The notes under the pieces are model-generated. The model did no database searches, had not been told where the DNA came from, and was given only the letters and a program-made list of their open reading frames with translations. This document shows, piece after piece, positions 32,628-38,893 of a DNA stretch of 38,893 nucleotides (within the stretch, counting starts at the first letter, position 1; each line of letters begins with the position of its first letter). The stretch is from Fimisoma sp964619315 (GTDB lineage: Bacteria > Bacillota > Clostridia > Peptostreptococcales > Anaerovoracaceae). Position numbers and translations under genes: made by a program. The stretch is from contig CAZUEH010000012.1 of the NCBI GenBank assembly GCA_964619315.1, positions 1 through 38,893 on the forward strand. Direction: 5' to 3'.

Positions 32628-33926
32628 ATGAAATACGTGTACAAAAATGGAATAATTCTTGACGGATCACAGGAAATGGTGCCAAGAACAGGCGAAATGA
32701 TTGTGACTGATGGAGAAAAAATCCAGGCCATACTGCCGCAAACTGAAGAAGCGATTAAAGAGATTGAGTGCGACATAGGTCAAGTTATTGATTTGGAAGG
32801 CAAATATATAATGCCCGGTTTAATCAATATGCATGTTCATCTTCCGTCTACTGGTAAGCCAAAGAAAAAAGAAGATGACAATGTCAAAAAGGTTAAGATT
32901 TTAACCAGCAATGGCGTGTTTAGAAGTATAGTAGAAAAGGTATGTCAAAGCGCTGCTAAAACTCAGCTTATGAGTGGTGTAACCACTATAAGAACCATGG
33001 GTGGAGTGTTGGCTGTAGACAGTAATATAAGAAATAAGATTGCAGAGGGCAAAGCTGTTGGCCCTAGAATTTTGGCTTCCAATATGGCCGTTTCTGTAGA
33101 AGGCGGTCACATGGCACATTCCCTTGCGTATGTTGCAAACAACGAAGAAGAGGCGAGAGAGTATGTGAAGCTTATAGCCAAAGACAAGCCGGATGTGATT
33201 AAATTGATGATTACCGGAGGAGTGCTGGACGCAAAAGTAAAAGGCGAGCCAGGCGAACTTAAAATGCCTCCAAACTATGTCAAGGCGGCTTGTGAAGAAG
33301 CCCATCACTTAGGTATTAAAGTTGCTGCTCACGTGGAAAGCCCTGAAGGCGTTAAATGTGCCTTAGAAAACGGCGTTGATACGATAGAACACGGCGCAAA
33401 ACCTGATGAAGAAATAATAAAGCTTTTCAAGGAAAGAAATGCATGCCATATTGCAACTCTTTCCCCAGCACTTCCATTTGCACTGTTTGACGGATGCATT
33501 AGCGGAGTTACAGAAACAGCTAAATACAATGGAGAAGTAGTTTTTGAGGGCATTATTGAATGTGCCAAAGCATGCCTCGAAAACGGTATACCTGTAGGAC
33601 TTGGTACTGATACAGGATGTCCATATATTACCCATTATGACATGTGGAGAGAATTAAATTATTTCCAGAAGTATTGCAATGTTTCCAATGCTTTTGCGTT
33701 ATACACGGCGACTAAGCTTAATGCAAAGTTAGCAGGAATCGACGAAATTACAGGGGCTATCGAAGAAGGCAAATGTGCTGATATGGTAGTTACTACAAAT
33801 AACCCATTTGAAGATTTGGAAGCCCTAAGAAATATAGATATGGTAGTTACCCGCGGAAAAATAATCAAAAATCCAAAGGTCAAAAAAATGGAACAAGTAG
33901 AGAGAGAATTAGATAAATTCAAGTAA
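32628..33926 (+). CDS. Metal-dependent amidohydrolase (imidazolonepropionase / Xaa-Pro dipeptidase-like)
   Basis: 432 residues. Ligands of a dizinc amidohydrolase: His69 and His71 in NMHVHL, Lys192 in DVIKLMITGG, His235 in AAHVESPEG, His255 in DTIEHG and Asp328 in LGTDTG. The lysine suggests a bridging carboxylate. The group includes imidazolonepropionase-like enzymes, prolidases and organophosphate hydrolases, so the substrate stays open. It opens a four-gene operon with two transporters and an [FeFe]-hydrogenase. Ribosome site AGGAGAT. A different branch from the amidohydrolase at 23169. Confidence 0.85.
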   Translation: MKYVYKNGIILDGSQEMVPRTGEMIVTDGEKIQAILPQTEEAIKEIECDIGQVIDLEGKYIMPGLINMHVHLPSTGKPKKKEDDNVKKVKILTSNGVFRSIVEKVCQSAAKTQLMSGVTTIRTMGGVLAVDSNIRNKIAEGKAVGPRILASNMAVSVEGGHMAHSLAYVANNEEEAREYVKLIAKDKPDVIKLMITGGVLDAKVKGEPGELKMPPNYVKAACEEAHHLGIKVAAHVESPEGVKCALENGVDTIEHGAKPDEEIIKLFKERNACHIATLSPALPFALFDGCISGVTETAKYNGEVVFEGIIECAKACLENGIPVGLGTDTGCPYITHYDMWRELNYFQKYCNVSNAFALYTATKLNAKLAGIDEITGAIEEGKCADMVVTTNNPFEDLEALRNIDMVVTRGKIIKNPKVKKMEQVERELDKFK

Positions 33927-33939
33927 GAAAGAGGATTAT

Positions 33940-34740
33940 ATGAACGAAATAGAGAAACAAACACTTAAAACAAGAGGGAAAAGACTTTGGAGTTTTTTTA
34001 CAACATATGAAAAAACTTGGTTTTTCAGCATTTTAATATTAGCATTCGCTTTTGCATTTATATTTCCCGAAGAGGACGTTAACGGCGTCAATGGCGGGAT
34101 TATCATGGCTTTGTATTTGGCAGACACATTCCTGAATATATTGTGCGAGTTGCTTATTTCCAAGCAGAGCAAATGGAACTTTATCGTTTCACTTTTTGTA
34201 GAAGCGGTAGAAATAGCCATATATGTAACATTGGCGTATAGATTCGCTACAATGGCAATTACTATATTCTTCTGGATTCCGATAGATATCATCAGTTTCA
34301 TAAACTGGAACAGACATCCAGACAAACAGGAAGAAGAATTGACAAAGGTAAGAAAACTCAGCGGATGGGCAGAAGTTGCTATAATCGCTGGAATCGTCTT
34401 ATGGACAGCAGGTGTTGGTTACTTTATGACAACATTAGACTTTGGGACAGATTTGTTCCATGGAAACGAAACACTGGAAGTTATAACTTGTTACCTTGAT
34501 GCGTGTATTTCGGCCCTTGCAATAGCTAATGGAATATTCATATTGCTAAGGATACGAGAACAGTGGATAGCATGGTTCTTATGCTCACTACTGGAAGCGA
34601 TAATAAATATATTAGCAGGACAGTATGTCTTGTTGGTACTAAAAGTAGGATACTTGACTAACACCACATACGGTTACATTAAGTGGACTAAATACATCAA
34701 AGAACACAAAGAGGCTAAAGAAGATAAAACGCTGCTGTAG
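33940..34740 (+). CDS. PnuC-like membrane transporter
   Basis: 266 residues with seven or eight hydrophobic helices. The pattern of paired tryptophans and the NTTYGYIKWTKYIKEH end resemble PnuC, the energy-independent facilitator for nicotinamide riboside and, in relatives, other vitamins. No NAD-salvage gene is nearby, so its cargo could be another small heterocycle linked to the amidohydrolase upstream. It starts 13 bases after that gene. Assignment rests on overall pattern. Confidence 0.65.
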   Translation: MNEIEKQTLKTRGKRLWSFFTTYEKTWFFSILILAFAFAFIFPEEDVNGVNGGIIMALYLADTFLNILCELLISKQSKWNFIVSLFVEAVEIAIYVTLAYRFATMAITIFFWIPIDIISFINWNRHPDKQEEELTKVRKLSGWAEVAIIAGIVLWTAGVGYFMTTLDFGTDLFHGNETLEVITCYLDACISALAIANGIFILLRIREQWIAWFLCSLLEAIINILAGQYVLLVLKVGYLTNTTYGYIKWTKYIKEHKEAKEDKTLL

Positions 34741-34773
34741 CGTTTTGACATAGTAAATCAGAAAGGGATTAAA

Positions 34774-36084
34774 ATGGGATTGTATATAGCATTTGGAACT
34801 TTTATGGCAACAATGCTTGTGTCAGTTATAAGTGGATTTTCGATGATTCCAGCGTTGTTAGTTGGCCTAGTAGCCTTCTTAATAGTCGGAAAAAGCAGAG
34901 GATTTTCTTTAAAGAATATGGTCCAAATGAGCAAGAAGGGCATAAAAGATTCAACGATAGTAATATTGGTAATGCTAGTTATTGGTATGGTTACAGCGGT
35001 ATGGCGTGTTTCCGGAACCATAACTGTATTCGTATACTATGGTATGAAATTTATAATGCAACCAGTATTTCTGATGGTCACATTTTTACTTTGTTGCCTA
35101 TTGAGTTACGCTATAGGAACATCCTTTGGCGTTGCAGGAACGGTAGGGGTAGTCTTCATGGCACTCGCAAGAAGCGGTGGGGTCGATCCTATAATAACTG
35201 CAGGAGTAATTATGTCAGGAATATATTTTGGAGACAGGTGTTCACCTGTGTCTTCCAGTGCCAATATGGTTGCAGGAGTGACAGGAACCAAGATATACGA
35301 TAACGTCAAAATAATGTTTAAAACAGGCATGCTGCCTTTAGTTGTGGCTTTAATTGCATATGGAGTTTTATCGATTACAAATCCTATAAGCCATGTTGAT
35401 CAAGAAATGGTATCTGCTTTTGAAAATGAGTTTTCCATTTCTGCATGGGCTTTTGTACCTGCAATTATAATGATTGCGCTACCACTGTTAAAAGTGGGAG
35501 TTATACAGGCCATGGCTGGAAGTATAGTTAGTGGCCTATTGGTGGCTTGTTTAGTTCAAAACATACCTCTTTTGGAAGTGCTTAAGGTTTGCATTTTTGG
35601 ATATAAATCTACCAGTGATGGGATTGGAGCCATTTTAAATGGCGGCGGTCTTATCTCCATGGTTGAGATAGCTGTAATTTTGGTGATTTCCAGCACCTAT
35701 TCTGGAATATTTACTGGCACGGGAATGCTACTTGCGTTACAAGACAAACTTTCCAAAGCGTGTACAAAGATGGGCAGATTTGCAGTAATGGTCATGATGA
35801 GCATAGTAACAGCAGCGATTTTTTGCAATCAAACGATAGGAACACTTATGTGTGCCGATTTGCTTAGACAACCATATCTTGACGGTGGCGGGACTCAAGA
35901 AGAACTTGCCATAGATATGGAAAATTCTGTAATATTGATAGCTTGCATGATACCATGGTGCATAGGATGTAGTGTGCCGTTGGCCCTGTTGGGGGTGGAC
36001 TTTGCGGCGATTCTTTTTGCGGTATACATGTATGCAGTACCTATATGTTATTTATTTACAAAGAAAAAATGGTTCGACAATTGA
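34774..36084 (+). CDS. NhaC-family transporter
   Basis: 436 residues with about 11 hydrophobic helices. SYAIGTSFGVAGTVGVVFMAL and the GIYFGDRCSPVSSSANMVAG stretch near residue 150-170 match NhaC-type antiporters. It is shorter than the paralogue at 21615 and lies in a different operon. As there, an amidohydrolase gene is close by. Substrate or ion specificity cannot be read. Confidence 0.85.
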   Translation: MGLYIAFGTFMATMLVSVISGFSMIPALLVGLVAFLIVGKSRGFSLKNMVQMSKKGIKDSTIVILVMLVIGMVTAVWRVSGTITVFVYYGMKFIMQPVFLMVTFLLCCLLSYAIGTSFGVAGTVGVVFMALARSGGVDPIITAGVIMSGIYFGDRCSPVSSSANMVAGVTGTKIYDNVKIMFKTGMLPLVVALIAYGVLSITNPISHVDQEMVSAFENEFSISAWAFVPAIIMIALPLLKVGVIQAMAGSIVSGLLVACLVQNIPLLEVLKVCIFGYKSTSDGIGAILNGGGLISMVEIAVILVISSTYSGIFTGTGMLLALQDKLSKACTKMGRFAVMVMMSIVTAAIFCNQTIGTLMCADLLRQPYLDGGGTQEELAIDMENSVILIACMIPWCIGCSVPLALLGVDFAAILFAVYMYAVPICYLFTKKKWFDN

Positions 36085-36103
36085 TTAGGGAGGGGATAAA
36101 GAG

Positions 36104-37543
36104 TTGAAATTATTCGATAATAAAGTTCAGGAAACAAAATACAAGGTTTTAAGAGAGGTTGCTTATCAGACATGGAAAGGAAATAACGCATTTGCGGAAT
36201 TCAATGAAATTTCTAGCAATGTGATTCCAAAAGAAGAGCCTCCTCAGACTTGTTGTGTATATAAAGATAGAGCCGTAGTTGCGGAAAGAGTTCGTCTTGC
36301 TCTTGGGGGGAGCAAAAAGAATGATGGAATCGTTCAAGTTATTGACTTGGCTTGTGATGAATGTCCAGAAGCTGGTTATGTTGTGACAGACCTTTGTAGA
36401 GGTTGCCTTGCACATAGCTGTGTTGGTGCGTGCAAAAGAGATGCTATTTTTGTTGACGAGCATCAACATGCACATATAGATAAGAGTAAATGTGTTGAAT
36501 GCGGCAGATGCGCAAAAGCGTGTCAGTATGGCGCTATACACAATTTTCAAAGACCATGCGAAAGAGTATGCAAGGTAAATGCGATTTCAATGGCGCCAGG
36601 CGGAGAAGCTACCATCGATTATGATAAGTGCATCAATTGCGGTGCCTGTGTTTACCACTGTCCATTTGGTGCGACCGTTGATGTGTCCAGCATTGTTGAT
36701 GTTATAAATGAAATAAAAGAAGCAGAAGATAACTGCGAAAAGGATAAGGTAATAGCTATTGTTGCACCGTCCATCGCCAGTCAATTCTTATACGCATCTT
36801 TAGGCCAGGTTATAACTGGAATAAAAGAATTGGGATTCTCACAAGTATTAGAAGTGGCGGTAGGGGCAGAAATGATTGCCTACAAAGAAGGCCTTGAGCT
36901 AAAGGAAAAAGGGTTCCTTACAACTTCTTGTTGTCCTGCCTTTGTAAAATACGTGGAAACAAAGCACCCTGATATGGCGCAGCATATTTCCCACAACCTT
37001 TCACCTATGGCGGAGCTAGCGAAACATGTCAAGGAAAGCAATCCCGAAGCAAAGATAGTCTTTATTGGGCCATGTATTGCCAAAAAGGCGGAAGTTAAAA
37101 AGGAAGGCGTAAGCAAATATGTTGACTATGCACTAACCTTCGAAGAACTACAAGCCCTTTTTGACAGTAAAAATATAGAGCTAAAGGACTTAGAGTGGAC
37201 TGAATGGAATCAGGCTTCATATTATGGAAGAATGTTTGCAACTTCTGGTGGAGTAGCCTCTGCCGTTGAACAGATGCTCAAAGAACTTAAGGTACAGGAT
37301 TTTGAATTCAACCCTATTTCATGTGATGGAATCGATAAGTGTAAGGTGGCGTTGTTAAGAGCTTCCAAGGGCATGTTGCCTAACAACTTTATCGAGGGAA
37401 TGGCTTGTGTCGGAGGATGTATCGGAGGAAGTGGAAACCTTGTACGCTACGAAGACGCACCAGAGGAAATGGAAGATCACATTGAGGATGCAACTTCCAC
37501 TGAAATGTTGCCTAACGTAAAAAAGAAAATCAATATATACTAA
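36104..37543 (+). CDS. Monomeric [FeFe]-hydrogenase, group B-like, with N-terminal ferredoxin domains
   Basis: 479 residues. Cys-rich N-terminus: CDEC (84-87), C-x2-C-x4-C-x3-C (98-110), C-x2-C-x2-C-x3-C (130-140), CERVC (152-156) and CINCGACVYHC (176-186), enough for three or more Fe-S clusters. H-cluster motifs are TSCCPAF (274-280), GPCIAKKAE (322-330) and EGMACVGGCIGGSG (431-444). L1 with PAF and L2 with GPC rather than MPC suggest group B rather than the well-studied group A. The start is TTG 36104, 11 bases after GGGAGGGG. No maturation genes (hydE/F/G) are in the window. It closes the amidohydrolase-transporter operon. Confidence 0.9.
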   Translation: MKLFDNKVQETKYKVLREVAYQTWKGNNAFAEFNEISSNVIPKEEPPQTCCVYKDRAVVAERVRLALGGSKKNDGIVQVIDLACDECPEAGYVVTDLCRGCLAHSCVGACKRDAIFVDEHQHAHIDKSKCVECGRCAKACQYGAIHNFQRPCERVCKVNAISMAPGGEATIDYDKCINCGACVYHCPFGATVDVSSIVDVINEIKEAEDNCEKDKVIAIVAPSIASQFLYASLGQVITGIKELGFSQVLEVAVGAEMIAYKEGLELKEKGFLTTSCCPAFVKYVETKHPDMAQHISHNLSPMAELAKHVKESNPEAKIVFIGPCIAKKAEVKKEGVSKYVDYALTFEELQALFDSKNIELKDLEWTEWNQASYYGRMFATSGGVASAVEQMLKELKVQDFEFNPISCDGIDKCKVALLRASKGMLPNNFIEGMACVGGCIGGSGNLVRYEDAPEEMEDHIEDATSTEMLPNVKKKINIY

Positions 37544-37547
37544 TATC

Positions 37548-37585
37548 AAAGCCCCTGATGACTAACAATCAACAGGGGCTTTATA
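37548..37585 (+). terminator. Intrinsic terminator after the hydrogenase
   Basis: AAAGCCCCTG (37548-37557) pairs with CAGGGGCTTT (37573-37582). Confidence 0.8.
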
Positions 37586-37657
37586 GTGCAACAGAAGCCT
37601 TATAAAAGCCTCGGTCGTTGACATTCAGTGGCCAAAGGAATTCGCAAAAAATAAAAA

Positions 37658-37683
37658 AGCTCGGAACATTGATATTCCAAGCT
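37658..37683 (-). terminator. Terminator of tRNA-Arg
   Basis: On the minus strand AGCTTGGAA pairs with TTCCGAGCT (one T-G wobble) and is followed by TTTTTTA, three bases beyond the tRNA CCA end. Confidence 0.85.
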
Positions 37684-37686
37684 ATT

Positions 37687-37763
37687 TGGTGCGCCATTAG
37701 GGACTCGAACCCCAAACCTTCACATTCGTAGTGTGCTACTCTATCCAATTGAGCTAATAGCGC
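37687..37763 (-). tRNA. tRNA-Arg (anticodon ACG)
   Basis: A complete cloverleaf on the minus strand. The acceptor GCGCTAT pairs with ATGGCGC. The D stem is GCTC/GAGT, the anticodon loop CTACGAA gives ACG, the T arm contains TTCGAGT, and CCA is encoded. The top pair of the anticodon stem is a G-A mismatch. The A34 should be deaminated to inosine by TadA to read CGN codons. Confidence 0.93.
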
Positions 37764-37793
37764 ATATGAAATTAATACAGTCTACAAATAGTT

Positions 37794-37822
37794 ATTATAC
37801 ACAAAAGCAGGTCAAAAGTCAA
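37794..37822 (-). promoter_or_regulatory. Promoter of tRNA-Arg
   Basis: On the minus strand TTGACT, 17 bases, TATAAT, about 30 bases before the tRNA 5' end. Confidence 0.75.
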
Positions 37823-37932
37823 AGAGAAAATCGAAATATAAGACTTGAATACTATGCTAATTCTTTTGCAGAATTGCATGGAAATAAAACATGTGCACTA
37901 TGTGAAATTTCAACGGTTTGCCCTTAGTCACC

Positions 37933-37961
37933 TTGACAAACCCCTGTGTATCTGTTATTTT
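37933..37961 (+). promoter_or_regulatory. Promoter of the acidic-insert membrane protein
   Basis: TTGACA 37933-37938 and TATTTT 37956-37961, 17 bases apart. Confidence 0.5.
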
Positions 37962-38003
37962 TATTCTAACGAAAAATTATGATTCGGCATGAGGAGGACT
38001 ATT

Positions 38004-38729
38004 TTGGATAGCAAAATTCTTTTTAAAAATGAAACTACTTATACGCTAGACATTGCCCAAGAAGCAAGTGATGCATTTTGGGAAATTCAACCAGCATATA
38101 AAAAGAGAGCAAGAAAGTTTAAGTTGTTGGCAGGTATTGTAACTTTATCATTTGCAATACTAGGAGGCATGGCACTATCTAAACAGGGGCTTTCAGTAAT
38201 CAGCATAGGTGCTTTAGCTATGGCACTTGTTGGAACTTACGCTTTTCTTAGAGCAGAAAAAATCATCAAGGGAACCGCTAGAAAGTTCCAAGGATTAAAC
38301 ACAAAAGCGACTTATGGAATAACAGAAAACTTCTTCTTTGTTCTCGATAGAGAGGACGTGAGGGACGCTAAGATTGATGGACAGGAAGCGTTAGAAGAGG
38401 CTGAAGATGAAGCTTTAGAAGAACCTGAAGATATGCAGGAAGAAGCCACTGAAGAGTCAGCGCCAGAAGAGGAAGCATCTGAAGAAGATGCACAAGAAGA
38501 AAACCAAGAAGTTGCAGTAGTGGAGGAGGAAGCCGACGAAAAGGGAAATGAATTCGAAAGCGAAATACTTGCAATAGACGACTTACTTGTGTGTATCGCT
38601 ACTCCAAAGATTTATATTCTAATATGGGAGAAACCATATTACATTTTAGATCGTAGTAGTTTTACAGGGGGAAAAGACGAAGAGTTTAGAGAATTTATAG
38701 AAGAGAGAGTAGACATTATTGAAGCTTAA
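38004..38729 (+). CDS. Two-helix membrane protein with a long acidic insert (possibly YcxB-like)
   Basis: 241 residues. Two hydrophobic helices lie at about 41-58 and 63-82. From 127 to 182 runs a low-complexity stretch of Glu, Asp and Ala with almost no basic residues, then a folded-looking end with LLVCIATPKIYILIWEKPYYILDRSSF. The membrane pair plus that C-terminal pattern recalls YcxB-like proteins, split by the insert; this is tentative. The start TTG 38004 lies 6 bases after GAGGAGG; the in-frame ATG 37989 would place that site inside the gene, so it is less likely. Confidence 0.6.
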   Translation: MDSKILFKNETTYTLDIAQEASDAFWEIQPAYKKRARKFKLLAGIVTLSFAILGGMALSKQGLSVISIGALAMALVGTYAFLRAEKIIKGTARKFQGLNTKATYGITENFFFVLDREDVRDAKIDGQEALEEAEDEALEEPEDMQEEATEESAPEEEASEEDAQEENQEVAVVEEEADEKGNEFESEILAIDDLLVCIATPKIYILIWEKPYYILDRSSFTGGKDEEFREFIEERVDIIEA

Positions 38730-38745
38730 TTAGCCTCAAATCTGC

Positions 38746-38774
38746 TTGACAAAATTATTCGCCAAAAGTATAAT
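38746..38774 (+). promoter_or_regulatory. Consensus promoter of tRNA-Leu
   Basis: TTGACA 38746-38751 and TATAAT 38769-38774 with 17 bases between, both perfect consensus. The start would be near 38781. Confidence 0.85.
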
Positions 38775-38778
38775 TGTA

Positions 38779-38803
38779 ACGCAGTCAAATTTGACTGCGT
38801 TTT
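38779..38803 (+). terminator. Terminator-like palindrome between tRNA-Leu promoter and tRNA
   Basis: ACGCAGTCAAA and TTTGACTGCGT form a perfect 22-base palindrome followed by TTT, ending only 3-6 bases before the tRNA. It may end the upstream gene's transcript, act as the 5' leader hairpin of the tRNA precursor, or both. Confidence 0.6.
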
Positions 38804-38805
38804 GT

Positions 38806-38892
38806 GCGGCTGTGCTGGAATTGGCAGACAGGCAAGCTTGAGGTGCTTGTGTCCGAACGGGTGTACGGGTTCGAGTCCCGTTGGCCGCACCA
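38806..38892 (+). tRNA. tRNA-Leu (anticodon GAG)
   Basis: 87 bases with a long class II variable arm. The acceptor GCGGCTG pairs with TGGCCGC (two wobbles). The anticodon stem CAAGC/GCTTG holds loop TTGAGGT, anticodon GAG, reading CUC and CUU. The T arm has TTCGAGT and CCA is encoded. The window ends one base later. Confidence 0.95.
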
Positions 38893-38893
38893 A

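Noticed and set aside
37733..37927. 64-codon plus-strand ORF
   Set aside because: It starts inside tRNA-Arg on the opposite strand and runs across that tRNA's promoter; no ribosome site and no family pattern apart from a chance Cys-x2-Cys.
1..38893. CRISPR array, rRNA genes, prophage or integrated element
   Set aside because: No regularly spaced repeats, rRNA segments, integrase or phage structural genes were seen; the tRNA genes show no duplicated 3' ends that would mark attachment sites.

Overview
The window reads as chromosomal DNA of a low-GC, strictly anaerobic Firmicute of class Clostridia. Signs are AT-rich intergenic DNA, strong GGAGG-type ribosome sites, TTG and GTG starts, a group-B-like [FeFe]-hydrogenase, an old-yellow-enzyme type Fe-S flavoprotein, sigma-54 control of catabolic genes and a wealth of amino-acid and amide catabolism. 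Genus cannot be fixed from sequence alone; amino-acid-fermenting families such as the Anaerovoracaceae would fit.

Layout. 1-1034: a short-chain dehydrogenase behind a long, highly structured leader. 1035-1650: a gene-poor stretch with a decayed ORF and the his promoter. 1651-8961: a compact histidine operon in the order hisZG (fused), hisD, hisC, hisB, hisH, hisA, hisF, hisIE, with no histidinol-phosphate phosphatase. 9012-12754: a disturbed patch with three genes each split by one missing base beside a homopolymer (DUF1905 protein, M20 amidohydrolase, small membrane protein), a LuxR-type regulator and an intact IS200-type element. 13215-20032: one tightly packed operon joining KDPG aldolase, KDG kinase, an Mpv17-like membrane protein, an aminotransferase, an M20 N-carbamoyl amino acid hydrolase, a hydantoin racemase and a hydantoinase. 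It is followed by a sigma-54 activator (20075) and a transporter-amidohydrolase pair (21615-24593) that carries a textbook -24/-12 promoter with palindromic upstream sites. 24663-26708: Ogt, an HD hydrolase and an SPL-like radical SAM protein on the minus strand. 26892-28582: a small unknown gene and a self-contained Fic protein with an operator-rich promoter. 28842-32338: ABM-domain protein, Fe-S flavoprotein reductase and aminotransferase. 32628-37543: amidohydrolase, PnuC-like and NhaC-like transporters and an [FeFe]-hydrogenase. 37687-38892: tRNA-Arg, an unknown membrane protein with an acidic insert, and tRNA-Leu.

How it fits together. The 13-24 kb region looks like a catabolic island for cyclic ureides. 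Hydantoinase, racemase and carbamoylase would release an L-amino acid, the aminotransferase would give a 2-oxo acid, and the KDG kinase and KDPG aldolase could take that acid to pyruvate if it were a 2-keto-3-deoxy sugar acid. I know of no described route linking hydantoin opening to the lower Entner-Doudoroff branch, so this is the best candidate here for an undescribed system; the substrate is inference. The sigma-54 activator next door probably switches on the adjoining NhaC-family transporter and amidohydrolase. An NhaC-family protein is paired with an amidohydrolase twice in this window, which suggests these transporters carry the amidohydrolase substrates.
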